Shown here: in pieces, positions 46,468 through 58,775 of the stretch
Position numbering within the stretch: position 1 is the first letter of the stretch
Layout of the letters: each line of letters begins with the position of its first letter
Assembly: GCA_965644295.1 (NCBI GenBank)
Contig: CBFFRP010000410.1
Location: 186,001-250,000, forward strand
Reading direction: 5' to 3'
Length of the DNA stretch: 64,000 nucleotides
Source: Paraphysomonas bandaiensis
Lineage: Eukaryota; Chrysophyceae
Notes under the pieces: model-generated
Told to the model about the DNA's origin: nothing
Databases searched by the model: none
The model's input: only the letters and a program-made list of their open reading frames with translations
Position numbers and translations under genes: made by a program

Positions 46468-47538
46468 CTATCTATACTTTGTGGCGGCATGACCGCTATG
46501 CGCCTTCAGCGCTTTCGGTTTCGCTATAATATTTCTGCATTTGGGTATATGTCTGGCAGCTGCAGTTTCGTTAAACTTTCTTCCGCATGTAGGGCACTCT
46601 ATATAGCTGGAGTAGACTGGGTCTTCCTGTGTTGGTGCATGAGCTGGAAGAAGCTGGTGCAGAGGAATACCAGTGCGCTGAGACTCCTGCTGAGCTTTAG
46701 TCACCTGACGAGCAGCCCGAATGGCGGCACGTAAGGAAGCACTGTCATGTTTCCACTTAGATCCTGCACTTCCACTGCTGGACCTTCCACCTCTTTCCCC
46801 TCCTCGTTGTCCTCCCCTCCGTTGACGTACGCATCCCAAGTCCGTGCCTCTTGCACGAGCAGCAGCAGAATCGAACACTTTCCGCTTCTCAACAAACACC
46901 TTACGGCAAACGCGGGAGTGCCGTGCAAATGCCTCATCCGTGAAGGTGCGTCCACAGTCTGCACACCGATTTAACATTGCAGGTGTGAATTCACCCATAC
47001 CCTCTCCTGTATCAGGATATGCCAAGGAGCTTGAAGGGCTTTCCCGAAGTGACTTTGCAACGCTTGCAGGAGTAGAACTCGTATGTCGGAGAGAAGAGGG
47101 AGGGAGCTTTCGGTGATTCTCATTACTACCCATTGTATTAGCCAGACTTCGATTGACCTGGCCTCCAACTGATCGAGCAGGATTATCCGCACGACAAGAT
47201 CTGTTATGAATAGCGAGTTTATCAGGAAGAAATTTTCTTCCACAAAATTGGCATTGCAGTAAACTCTCATTATAGACTTGTTGAGAGATGTTACTGATCT
47301 TATCGAGTGCACTAGAGCTGAACTGGTCTAGTGACTTGCCTGATAACATACCCGATAGAGGGTCACGAGGAGCCTGTCGTCTCTCTCTAATGGGTTTTAA
47401 TGCTTCTCTCTTCTCAAATAAGGCCTTGCATTGCTCTACATGATGAGAGTATCCGGCTATAAGCGTCTGTCTCCCGCATATATAACATACTCTGGATCGA
47501 GGGGCACGAATGTTTCTTTTAGGTGATTCAATATGCAT
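46468..47538 (-). CDS. ZC2HC1-type (zf-C2HC_2) zinc-finger protein
   Basis: A single frame of 356 aa from the ATG at 47538; an in-frame GTG precedes it. Four C2HC fingers of the zf-C2HC_2 type are visible: CYICGRQTLIAGYSHHVEQC, CQFCGRKFLPDKLAIHNRSC, CADCGRTFTDEAFARHSRVC and CPTCGRKFNETAAARHIPKC, each C-x2-C-x12-H-x4-C. Between fingers lie Ser/Arg-rich disordered linkers with an RGGQRGGERGGR tract. The family (ZC2HC1/FAM164) is common in ciliated and flagellated eukaryotes, but its biochemistry is poorly known. Four fingers is more than the usual two. It is divergent from the ACR2-like gene across the largest microsatellite. Confidence 0.9.
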   Translation of the reverse strand: MHIESPKRNIRAPRSRVCYICGRQTLIAGYSHHVEQCKALFEKREALKPIRERRQAPRDPLSGMLSGKSLDQFSSSALDKISNISQQVYNESLLQCQFCGRKFLPDKLAIHNRSCRADNPARSVGGQVNRSLANTMGSNENHRKLPPSSLRHTSSTPASVAKSLRESPSSSLAYPDTGEGMGEFTPAMLNRCADCGRTFTDEAFARHSRVCRKVFVEKRKVFDSAAARARGTDLGCVRQRRGGQRGGERGGRSSSGSAGSKWKHDSASLRAAIRAARQVTKAQQESQRTGIPLHQLLPAHAPTQEDPVYSSYIECPTCGRKFNETAAARHIPKCRNIIAKPKALKAHSGHAATKYR

Positions 47539-49109
47539 GATTATCACTCTACAGTCTCTGCCATATGCAAGTCTAGTGATTGTATGAGTGTGTTAACTGC
47601 CTATAGTGTGAGGTATGTATAAGGGATGGATATATCTTCAAGGGACACTTATAGACTTCTATAGTATACACATATGAATATATGATACGGTATGTATAGA
47701 GGATAGTAATATCTTAGAGGGACACCGGAAGACTTGGATAGTATATAGATATGAGGAGCGTCAACAGAGAGAAGAGCATCAGTGTTGGAGTAAGTGTGAT
47801 GAAGGTATCGGTATGTTAACGTGTGTAAGAATCTCTAGATGAGATGGCGAGATCGAAGCGGCATTGTATATACTGTAACAGATATGAGGATATCAACTCG
47901 AGAACTACTGTACATAAACATCTAGATAATACATACATACATACATACATACATACATACATACATACATACATACATACATACATACATACATACATAC
48001 ATACATACATACATACATACATACATACATACATACATACATACATACATACATACATACATACATACATACATACATACATACATACATACATACATAC
48101 ATACATACATACATACATACATACATACATACATACATACATACATACATACATACATACATACATACATACATACATACATACATACATACATACATAC
48201 ATACATACATACATACATACATACATACATACATACATACATACATACATACATACATACATACATACATACATACATACATACATACATACATACATAC
48301 ATACATACATACATACATACATACATACATACATACATACATACATACATACATACATACATACATACATACATACCTACATACATACATACATACATAC
48401 CTACATACCTACATACATACATACATACATACATACATACATACATACATACATACATACATACATACATACATACATACATACATACATACATACATAC
48501 ATACATACATACATACATACATACATACATACATACATACATACATACATACATACATACATACATACATACATACATACATACATACATACATACATAC
48601 ATACATACATACATACATACATACATACATACATACATACATACATACATACATACATACATACATACATACATACATACATACCTACATACATACATAC
48701 ATACATACCTACATACATACATACATACATACATACATACATACATACATACATACATACATACATACATACATACATACATACATACATACATACATAC
48801 ATACATACATACATACATACATACATACATACATACATACATACATACATACATACATACATACATACATACATACATACATACATACATACCTACATAC
48901 ATACCTACATACATACATACATACATACATACATACATACATACATACATACATACATACATACATACATACATACATACATACATACATACATACATAC
49001 ATACATACATACATACATACATACATACATACATACATACATACATACATACATACATACATACATACATACATACATACATACATACATACATACATAC
49101 ATACATACA

Positions 49110-49141
<32 letters not shown>

Positions 49142-49190
49142 GTCCTCAGGGTGTTAGTATTAACTCTCTGTGTATCTTCATCTGTCTACA
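47539..49190. promoter_or_regulatory. Bidirectional intergenic region with giant microsatellite
   Basis: It lies between head-to-head ZC2HC1-like and ACR2-like genes. About 1.2 kb of its 1.65 kb is the (ACAT)n array, leaving about 390 bp of unique sequence near the ZC2HC1 start and about 50 bp before the ACR2 start. Confidence 0.5.
47930..49138. repeat. (ACAT)n microsatellite, about 1.2 kb
   Basis: About 300 ACAT units. Sparse CCTA-variant units occur near 48375, 48400-48410, 48684, 48708, 48891 and 48903. Variant spacing repeats between clusters, suggesting duplication of larger blocks as well as slippage. Long frames in all phases are artefacts. Confidence 0.98.
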
Positions 49191-49737
49191 ATGTTCTACG
49201 AGTATCTTGACCCCACAGAATTATCAGAAAAACTAAGTAACGATGATATCGCTATAGTTGATGTCCGTGACGAGGACTTTAACTCAGATGGTATGGCCGT
49301 TAGCTTCATACTCTCATCATATCACTGTATATATAAGGACACATTCCTCATGCTGTCAATGCCCCATCTGAGAAGTGGGATGATGATGAGATGGTCGATA
49401 ATCTCATCAAGAGTCATGAACAGAAATCTATGGTAGTGTTTCATTGTCGTATGAGTCAAGTACGAGGCCCCTCATGTGCTACAAGGTACAGGCTGTCACT
49501 ATACTCGAACCAATCAGTAATGTGATGTGATGTATTACAGGTATATTGAGCGAAGGGCGGAGCTATTGGGTGGAGATGTAAACGACCCACAATCTTTGCC
49601 CAAAGTGTGAGTTACTGTATTTTCCCACCTTCATTACATTAATATTTCCTGGCTCTGTATATAGTACGGTTCTTGCTGGAGGATTCAAGAGATGGAAGCA
49701 ACTGTATGGTGAAACGGAAGGGAAAATTGAAAATTAA
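49191..49737 (+). CDS. CDC25/ACR2-like rhodanese-fold phosphatase or arsenate reductase
   Basis: There are four exons: 49191-49290, 49338-49485, 49541-49606 and 49665-49737 (introns 47, 55 and 58 nt; 128 aa). It is a single rhodanese domain: IAIVDVRDEDF, then GHIPHAVNAPS and the active-site loop FHCRMSQVRGPS, a Cys70-x5-Arg76 signature, and VLAGGFKRW near the end. The size and HC-x-x-SQVRGP loop resemble plant CDC25/ACR2 proteins, which reduce arsenate and have some tyrosine phosphatase activity. It lacks the regulatory N-terminus of animal and fungal CDC25. Either role (arsenate detoxification or dephosphorylation) is possible. The four phases join cleanly. Confidence 0.9.
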
Positions 49738-50172
49738 AGGGGAACATTCTATCTAGAGATGTGGTATTTGTAAATGAGATATTGTTTCCAATTTCTCGTT
49801 TAAGTCATATTCATCATCCTAACGTAAAATACTGATATTTTTAGAGAATTTGAGCTCTTGTGATTTGTTAGAGATATTTTCGGAACCGTCAATCATATGA
49901 AAAGAGTATTAGTATTATTATGAGATTTTAAATTCATATGTACTTTTCTTACATTGTTTCATAGGGTTACCTAATAAGTGAAATATTCGTAATGATATTA
50001 TATATTATGATCCACATTCTCATAATAGAGTTTGTACTTTGTACTAGTTAGTTACAGGTAGACTTTATATCTTATTTCTCTGAGACACAATCGAGCCCAC
50101 CTAGTCCTGTCAAAGGATAAACCAAAAAGCACATTCATAATCTAGATTCTACAGTACCAAAAACTTGGGCCC

Positions 50173-50640
50173 CAGTCAACAATATATAGCAATATATTGC
50201 AAGCAAAACTAAAAAATAATAATATTTTAAAGACCAACAATACTACTTATACTTACTAAATACTAAATAATATGCTGCAACATATTGACATAATATATTG
50301 GGCGCTGAGAAGAAGAAATGAGCTTGATTGATAGTAACTAGTTTTCGTAGAGGTTGCAACTTTCTGATGAACACCCAACAATAACAGTGCAGAAACTAGC
50401 ACTCTAAAAGTGTTACAGCTCTTTGTCACTGTCGTCCAGATTCTTATAATCGGACTGTCCATCATCGATGACCTGTTGCACTGTCTTTGTGGTCCACAAG
50501 TGCTTGTTGAAGCGAAGTAACAGCAGCAGTTCGAGGCGTCGTGGGGTCATTCCTTGTCGCAAGTGTGTCATGATAATCTTGGCTCTGATGAACAACGCTT
50601 CATAACGCTAGTTATACTGAATATGTGTTTGGGCGATCAA
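50173..50640 (-). mobile_element. hAT remnant, different family from the 5-kb cluster
   Basis: A possible terminus CAGTCAACAATATATAGCAA lies at 50173. On the minus strand, 50595-50413 encodes AKIIMTHLRQGMTPRRLELL followed by Leu/Arg-rich sequence and an LW pair, the pattern of a hAT dimerisation domain, ending in an acidic tail. The protein motif differs clearly from the 5752 family. The other end was not found. Confidence 0.6.
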
Positions 50641-51324
50641 TACTGGGTGTCAAGCTGTAGTCGTAACTACTTGGTAGCTCTCTGGCTTATACCGATGTCA
50701 AGAAAGGATATTATATATATTGATACTTCAAGCATTTTGCCAAAGCTGATAGTGAAGGCGATTGGAGCAGTGCCACTTGTTCCAGGTCACGACATGACTT
50801 ACCTGATACACACTGCACACCAATTTCATCACTTTATTTTTCCCTTGTGATGTATTTTAGCATTCAGAGGAACAACTGAATAATGAAGGCCAACGTAAGA
50901 ACGTAAGCATATATGTATTTAAGCATAAGAACGACAAAACTTTACTATATTTATTCTGGAATTTCAAATCAGTTGAACAGACAGGCGTTAAATATATTTC
51001 TAACGTGATGATAATGTACATGACACATGACAGCAAGAACCTCGAACGACTGTGATATTTCAATACCTTGCAGTTGCTAGTTCCTCAATTCACTTGAATC
51101 TACGGAATAGGGGTAGAGTTGTTGGAGCTATATATTTAGTCATAGTACGGTGCAAAATTTGTATATAAATATCGTGAAAAAGAAGAAAAATATCCAATTG
51201 TTCTGGAACTCTAACACATGTACAGCACTTTTCGTTTAGTAAATATATATTATAATATCAGATATATCATACTGCTATGAAGGGAGACTGGAATGAATGC
51301 ATACAAAAGTAGAGGCATTTACCA

Positions 51325-51373
51325 CAGGTCTGCGTATCAATTACTAATTGCAATTATAATTGACTACAACCTG
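51325..51373 (+). mobile_element. Short MITE copy related to 15672
   Basis: It begins CAGGTCTGCGTATCAATTAC and ends AATTGACTACAACCTG. Flanking 8-mers ATTTACCA and CGTTACGT share only four central bases (TTAC). It is an internally deleted relative of the 82-bp element. Confidence 0.55.
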
Positions 51374-51806
51374 CGTTACGTAGTTCCCAGATCTTCTATT
51401 TCCAATACCTGTTTAACCTAACCAGACCAGCATGATCTTATAGCATTCTCAATCTCAATACAAATAGATCAATACTTGGGCTTGGAAAATAGTTTTTTAT
51501 AATGCAGTACAAATTCAATCAAGCCCTCAAAACTTTGCAATCCTAAGATTTATTGATTGTAAATAAATTTTAAATATATAATGTTCACCAAAAGATGTGA
51601 AACAAGAAATCCTAAATAGTGTAATACTTTAAAATCGATTGTATTGCGCTCTATATCGAGTAATCTGAAAGACGTAGAAATTAATATCACTAATATTAAC
51701 AATATCTACTTACCAAATGCGCTCACTGTGTTCTCTCCCACGAAATCTGACCTATAGTTTTTACCTGAACGTATAGAAAAGTAAAGGATATCTTTGTACC
51801 AAAAAT

Positions 51807-54214
51807 CTACGTACCCACAGTCTTAAGAATATTGATAAAACATTCTAAAGTACAAGGCTTAACAACTACTTTATTAGCCCCTGCAGCAATAAATCTGTCA
51901 GCATCTTCAGGCACTGCGCTACCAGTAATGAATACGATCAAGCCACTGTAACCCATGTTCCGTATCAGAGCAGTTGCATCCTCACCACACATTTCGGGCA
52001 TGACGGCATCCATGAATATAATATCAAATGGAGTGCCACAATTAAGGGACTCGCGGACTTTGGCAACAGCCTCGTGACCGTTCTCAGCTTGAGAGACAGC
52101 ACCTACTCTCGGTACTAACATTCGGCAAAGCAATTTTCTATTAACGGCAGAATCATCAACAACTAGAATTCTTATGGTGTTCAAAAAGGAACATTCGTTA
52201 ACACTAGAACGGCTAGACCTTTTTAGGGTTTTGCCAGCTATTATGTCGTCTTCGAGAGCATCATTAGAAGAAAAGCTGTAATTAGGAACCACATCAAGTT
52301 CTACGTAAAACATAGACCCTTTTCCTGACTCAGACTGAACTCCAATTTGTCCGCCGTGAAGATCCACTATTTTTTTAGAAACTGTGTACACTTAAAGTCA
52401 CCGAAATAGAAATGTCATATTGTCTAGACTTACTCCATAAACCGATACCGGAGCCACCACCATTTTGGAGTTCTGCAGCATTAAATTGAATAAATTCCTG
52501 AAACAGTTTCCGAATATCTTTCTGTAAAAAACATAAAACATCTAATTGTATAAACCAATATGGACACTCACAGATGATATTCCTACACCCGTATCATGCA
52601 CCTCAATCCTTAACACCTTCTTAGTGATATCATAGGTGGACAATGAGTCCGATGACATAGACGACTGCCATGCAACCTTGCATCCATGGGGTGAATCAAT
52701 AGATAGCTGCGTTGGTTGTACAGAATGTGGTGAATATGTGGAAAACGATGATTCGGTTGGTAACATTTCTGACGATTTATGGGTCAGATAGGCGTAGACA
52801 TCCACTCTCCCGCCCTTTGAGGTAAACTTAAGAGCATTCGATATAAGATTACGAAGAACTTGACTAATCTTGCGGTGGTCGACGTTGATATGTACATTTT
52901 TCATCCTGAGGACTGGGTCAATGTGACTATCGAGGTCATATTGAAACACTACACCCTTCTCTCTAGCCTGCCAGTAAAAACTACAATAAGATAGAGTAGA
53001 AAAATACTACATATCAACTAATGCATACACTATGTGGTGAGATTAAATCAAAAAGACACCTAAATTCACCTGCACGCGGAATGGGTCCGCGACACTTTTA
53101 ATCAATTCTGCTGCAGGTACATGTTCCTCTTCAAGAAACACATTCCCTGTCTCTAACTTGTTCGCTAGCAAAAACTCATTCAGAATATCAATAGCCACCT
53201 GGCAAGATGTGTCAATATCTTTTAATATATCCATTATATCAGCGCCATTATTGATAGTTGCCGAGCATTCCTTAGCGAGAAGCTGGATACCCATGTAGAC
53301 AGCATTAAGAGGTGTCCGTATCTCGTGCGACATGTAGCTCACATATTCCCGCTTTGATTTAATAGTGTGCTGTACAATATACAATTATTGCAATCGACAC
53401 AGAAAATATATATCACAACCTCAGCAATTGCGGTTTCATATCTCGCCTGTCGCCCAGGGATTGTAGTTGCAAGAATACATATAAAGACATCGGCGAAACC
53501 GACGTGAGCCATATCCCCCGTTATGTGAAATATTAGAAATTTGGTCGCAGTATTAACGACAAAAAGTGAACTATATAGTGCTGAAACTATATCAATCTTC
53601 AAATTTTTACAAAATCTGGACACAAGAATACAAACAACAAGAACTGAGGACAATAGCGACAGGGTTCTTGCAGCTATGTTCCATCCAGTAGTTAGGACAG
53701 AAGGGTGAAAGGCTTCCCACAGCAACGACTGCAACGAAAAGGTATTCATTAACCATACACTAAAAACTGTTGCAACGGTCTTCCATGAGCAGCCATCGAA
53801 TAACAGAAAACTAAGGAAAGCTCCTCGCAGCAAAGATTCACGCATTCGTAACGTGACAGCTGCAAATGGAACAATTCTGTCACTTGACAACACTGTGCTC
53901 ATAGCGTAAATTCCCGCTCCAGGAAGTGCTAATGCACATACAATCACCCATCTAGGTAACGTGGACCGGAGGGGCAAACGAAAATCCAGGAGTGTATCAA
54001 GTGTCATAGGGAGGGCTGAAGTAAACGTAACTATGAAAGACAAATACATTAAATGCATGTTCCTGAGATCAACAGATGTATCGAACATATGAACACCATG
54101 ATATTCAATTTGAAGTAAGAACGGAATGAATGAAGATAAGCCATCAATTAATGTTAATGCCAGTAATATCTCACGAGGATTATGATAACACCAATTAATG
54201 AAACCATTCATCAT
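51807..54214 (-). CDS. Hybrid histidine kinase with polytopic N-terminal membrane domain
   Basis: There are five exons: 54214-53420, 53369-53070, 52967-52572, 52521-52434 and 52390-51807 (introns 50, 102, 50 and 43 nt; 720 aa). Residues 1-240 hold about six hydrophobic segments (for example ILLALTLIDGLSSFIPFLL and VLVVCILVSRF). HisKA follows with YVSYMSHEIRTPLNA (His280). The HATPase has LRNLISNALKFTSKGG, VHDTGVGIS and GGGSGIGLWM. The receiver shows ILVVDDSAVNRK, phospho-acceptor Asp654 in IFMDAVMPEM, and VVKP with its Lys. The membrane part is unlike the CHASE-like one at 16802-19921, so the two kinases should sense different inputs while sharing the His-Asp relay. Divergent from the HECT ligase gene. 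Confidence 0.93.
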
Positions 54215-55148
54215 ACTAGAAAACTATAAGTTACTTATAATGACAACTCTTGTCATTCGTAATATGCAACTGTGTCTTCTATGGATGGAAGTGAGTATTA
54301 CTTGCATCATTTGTTTGAAAGGAGAGCGTGCCGTAACCGTAATTATGATACTGCTATACCCCTTCAAGCATATCCCACTCATCTGATTGGATGAGAAGGA
54401 GAAGTCGAACTCCTGCATCCCACGGCATCCCTCCATATACTTAAGTACGATAGAGGTGTACTGCTGTACCATATTTGGGTATATGAGTACAAGTGTTGTA
54501 GGAATTCCAAGACTATTAATGAGGAAGATGTTGTATTCTGTCGGTATTCCGATTGAATTTTCGTACAGATATACTGCTGTACATACCTCGTAATGTATGT
54601 GTATGTATGTATGTATGTATGTATGTATGTATGTATGTATGTATGTATGTATGTATGTATGTATGTATGTATGTATGTATGTATGTATGTATGTATGTAT
54701 GTATGTATGTATGTATGTATGTATGTATGTATGTATGTATGTATGTATGTATGTATGTATGTATATGTATGTATATGGGTAGGTAGGTAGGTATTATCCA
54801 ATGTGGTATACTGCTGTATACAGTACTTGTAGTATTTCGGATTTCTAATTAGAATATACTGTACATGTACATGTATATGTATGTATGTATCATAGCAGAA
54901 CGCCACATGCAGTATGTATGTATGTAGAGTGTACAGCATATAGTGTATATCCCCACCACACCAGGCCTCTACATACACATACATCTCTCATCCTCATAGA
55001 TCTTCTACATCACACGAGATAACCTCAACACCTCTTATCCACCACATCCTCTGATGTCAATCACACTACAGATAGAATAGATAATGCATTGAGCTGTATT
55101 TAGTATCATCTAGCCAGCTCTCACATATCTCCGTCTACCATACCAAAC
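54215..55148. promoter_or_regulatory. Bidirectional intergenic region, histidine kinase / HECT ligase
   Basis: It lies between head-to-head genes. It has three exact TACTGCTGTA sites (54459-54468, 54572-54581 and 54809-54818) around a (GTAT)n array. This is the densest cluster of the motif in the window. Confidence 0.55.
54594..54772. repeat. (GTAT)n tetranucleotide microsatellite
   Basis: About 180 bp of GTAT units with a GTATAT variant near 54761-54768, followed by a short AGGT run (54778-54792). Confidence 0.97.
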
Positions 55149-57607
55149 ATGCCTCTAAACTCCATATATATCACACCATATATCACCATCACCCTCTTAT
55201 TATACACAGTTAATGCATCGAATGTTACAAGTTGTGAAAAAAAGACAAACTGTGATGACTGTGTAGGTACATTCGCTTCATCATCAGACTGTGTATGGTG
55301 CACTAGTTCAGGATTATGTATCACTAAACATAATGGTGATTGTCCGGATGGTGATGAAAAGGATAGCTGTAGCTCATCCTACTATATGACAATATTTATT
55401 ATTGTTGTTTCTGCTTTGTTATTTTTATGTTGTGCTTCCTGCATACTTCGAAGGTTTAATAGACGGAGTGATGGATCTCTTATGGTGCCTCTTCTTGGAA
55501 GTAGTGAAGATCGTGTAATGCTCTTTCGAAACAGTTTATTTGATTCTGGTGAAGTGGAATGGATGTGTGCTATATGTGGTTTCGATAATAAACCGCGCAA
55601 TGAATTTTGCAACATGTGTGGTACTTCGCATGAGTTTACTAAGGATTATAAAGAAGAAAAGGACACTACCAAGCGCCGCCGTAAGGAAGAGCGTAAAATG
55701 AAACGTGAAATCTCGATTCCAACTGAGGCGCAATTTAACGAAGCTTCCCGCCATTCCATGTCTCCGATGCGTCACTCATTATCCCAGGAAGAACGTCAAC
55801 AAGCTTTTAATTATCGCCGTTTGAACCAGCTCACCTTACGTCAGAAAGGGGCACGCAGACGACGAATGTGGCAACGTACAGTTGATCCTGAAACGGGTAT
55901 AATGTCATGGACTCGTGTTAACTTCAAAGAGGCAATGAAGTCATCTCATCAACAGCAGAGTTCCTCAGGAAGCTCAGTCCAGCGCTCGTCCTTGTTCGGG
56001 ATGAGGCGGTCCCATGTGTCATTCTCTGACGCATCTTACAGCCATCGATCCAGAAATAGTTCTTTCCAGGACTCAGCGTATTCTGGCGAGGGAATCATGC
56101 GAGACTCATTTGATGCAACCATGAACTCGATGTCTCCTGGATACTCCTCCTATCTCAATCAGAGCGGAGATTTACAATGGGACAAGATCGAAACTGGTCA
56201 ACGACAGGCTCAAAATCCTCCTCGAGCCAATATCTCCGCTCCAAGCACATCTTCCTATGCTGGTCTTATGGAGTCTATGCTACCACAGGACCTGCAGGCA
56301 GTTGTTGCTATGTCTTTCAATGATAAAATTTTATGGTTTATGGATATGCTATCCGCTTTACAGCGCCCTTGGACAGATGGACATATTCGCATTGAAGTCA
56401 CCCGAAACAATTTGCTACAAGATTCCTACGACCAGTTTATGGCTTTGTCTGCCAATGGCACGGAGCTGCATAGATGGATGCGAATACATTTCATTGGCGA
56501 GTCGGGTATCGATGCCGGGGGGTTGGAGCGCGAGTGGTTTCTATTGTGTACGCAGGCGCTGTTTGAGTCTTCCACTGGTCTTTTCACATGCTCATCCGGG
56601 GGAGATGCTCTAGCTGGCACGTATCATATCAACCCTGTATCCCACCTCGCGCGTAGTAATCACCTAGGATACTACCACTTTGCAGGGCGCCTTTTGTCGA
56701 AGGCTGTCATGGAGCAACAGACAATACCCGCTATGCTATCGTTGCCGCTCCGAAAACAAATTCTTGGAATTCCTATAACCTTCTCGGACTTAGAGTTTGT
56801 TGATGTAGACCTCTATAGAAACTTAACTTGGCTCAGAGACATACCTGAAGGTGTAGAGAGTCTTGGACTTGTATTTGCAGTTGACTACCAGTACAATGGG
56901 TACTCGTCAACGTTCGAGTTAAAGCCTGGAGGAGCTGATATCCCTGTGACTGATGATAACAAGCAGGAGTTTCTGGAACTAAGACTGCGACACAGAATGC
57001 TGGACTCTATAAAACCTCAACTTGAAATGTTGCTGAAAGGATTCTACGAAGTTCTTCCACCTGAGTTGGTTGCCGTTTTTGATTACCAGGAGTTGGAGCT
57101 TCTCATGTGTGGTCTTCCTACACTGGATCTCGACGACTGGATGCGACACACTGAGTATATGGGGGAGTTCTCCCGATTAGGACCGAGGCATCGTGTAATA
57201 AAGTGGTTTTGGGAAGTTGTTGCATCTTTCTCGGACGAGGAGAGAGTCCGACTACTGCAGTTTACCACTGGGTGCAGCCGTCTACCTGCACAGGGTTTCA
57301 AAGCTCTACAATCTAATGACGGAAACTTTAGAAAGTTTAACTTACAGAGCATACGTAAAGAGGTGAGAACAAGTATTGATTGTGAAAATTACCAATTGTT
57401 CGCATGCTTCGTTTTTTATATAGATTGTTATTTGCAATATTTTATAGCATAAGAATGACTCACTCGTATTACTAGGACTCCGCATACCCTAGAGCGCACA
57501 CCTGTTTCAATAAATTGGACCTTCCTCTGTATGATTCCAAGCGCGAGTTAGAAGCATACCTTAGCGTTGTCATTAACATGGAAGTTACGGGCTTCACCAT
57601 AGATTAA
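55149..57607 (+). CDS. Membrane HECT E3 ubiquitin ligase with PSI and RanBP2 zinc finger
   Basis: There are two exons (55149-57362 and 57476-57607) with a 113-nt intron, giving 781 aa. A hydrophobic signal peptide (ITITLLLYTVNA) is followed by a Cys-rich PSI-like segment (CEKKTNCDDCVG, CVWCTSSGLC). A transmembrane helix lies near residues 78-98 (MTIFIIVVSALLFLCCASC). A RanBP2-type zinc finger WMCAICGFDNKPRNEFCNMC comes next, then a basic disordered linker of about 200 residues. The HECT domain starts near residue 390 (IRIEVTRNNLLQDS, ESGIDAGGLEREW). Exon 2 supplies the catalytic loop RAHTCFNKLDLP (Cys748) and ends TGFTID. The topology places the HECT in the cytosol. The architecture is unusual; the HECT half itself is conventional. 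Confidence 0.92.
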
Positions 57608-58775
57608 GATATACAGTTCACAATATATAGTTCATAATACATATTTGAGCACATACATATTTGTCTGTGTAAATAATTTTTGTATGTCAATTCTATTCTG
57701 GTGCGAAATTGGCACCGTCGCATATACCTTATGCACAGCTGCAATTCATGGACCACATATGACTACATGCAATTGAGTCACTATTCACTCAGCTATTAAT
57801 TGCAATATATGTTTCACTTCCGCAATGAAAATAGAACCTAGTTCTCAAACAAGTAGCAGCGTTCTAGGCGACACAGAATGATTAAGAATACGCTGGCAGC
57901 AGCATGTGTTATATGTTATTGTTGGTTGCTTTTATATTACTGTTAATAGGGGCTCCCAAATAGAAGTATCACCGTTTCCATGTTTGCATGCCTGCCCAAA
58001 TATTAATACGAAGAATGTCGGCCCCACAAGGCTATTAAAATGAAATAAAAGTCATTGCAGGTGCAGATTGCAGAGATATATATAATATCTAATATCTACC
58101 CACTCCTGAATTGTCGTACACAAAGTGATTTCACACATCGCTCTCGTAACTTCTCTGTCCTAGAGAAACACAAACGGCGAAAGAAGTTAGAATATGCAAT
58201 AAACAATATAAACTAGATCTTATTCCCTCAACAAAGTCGGACTCGCTAGGCTGCCTGCTGAATTCAAGCATCCGGGATGTTCACCTTAAGGACTCAAAAC
58301 TTCTGAAGTTAGCAGATGTCAGGTATATCAACATTCTGCTTGCTTACTGCGTTTGCTTTGAGTGATAGAGCTTATGTGGTTGCACCTTGGTGCTTGCGGC
58401 AACGCACAAACAGCCTCCGTAGTCCATAGCGAGTTAAATAGTAGGATAATAGAGTTTGATCTAGTTAGTAACAGGTAGACGTCTATCTAGCTTGACTAAT
58501 TTCTTCTAGCTACTACAATAACACAATAACTTCTTCTAGCTACTACACTGGTGCTGATTCTTAACGCCTATTGCTAGTAATAAGACTTTCAATATAGATC
58601 TTATTCATTAAAAGAACACTTCCCACGGTTATGTAAGCCACAGCATTCACCCACATATCGCACTACGCCTGACAATTTAAGGCAGCAACACACGCTACAA
58701 ATGCCAACATCAGTTAGTACGGTATGGAAACAAGATCATTCGGCCGTCGACAACATATACACTTCCGACGTACAA
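57608..58775. other. Intergenic region between convergent genes
   Basis: No gene is recognised. A 17-bp direct repeat TTCTTCTAGCTACTACA lies at 58501 and 58531. The rest is AT-rich. Confidence 0.5.

Larger units (their letters stand above)
49738..51806. other. Intergenic region with hAT remnant and MITE
   Basis: It holds a second-family hAT remnant (about 50173-50640) and a MITE (51325-51373). A 98-codon plus-strand frame at 50554-50850 has no family content. The remainder is AT-rich. Confidence 0.5.

Noticed and set aside
47930-49138. CRISPR-like array
   Set aside because: Units are 4-bp tandem repeats without spacers, and the genome is eukaryotic.
50554-50850. 98-codon plus-strand frame near the hAT remnant
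   Set aside because: It overlaps the antisense hAT coding remnant and has no recognisable domain.
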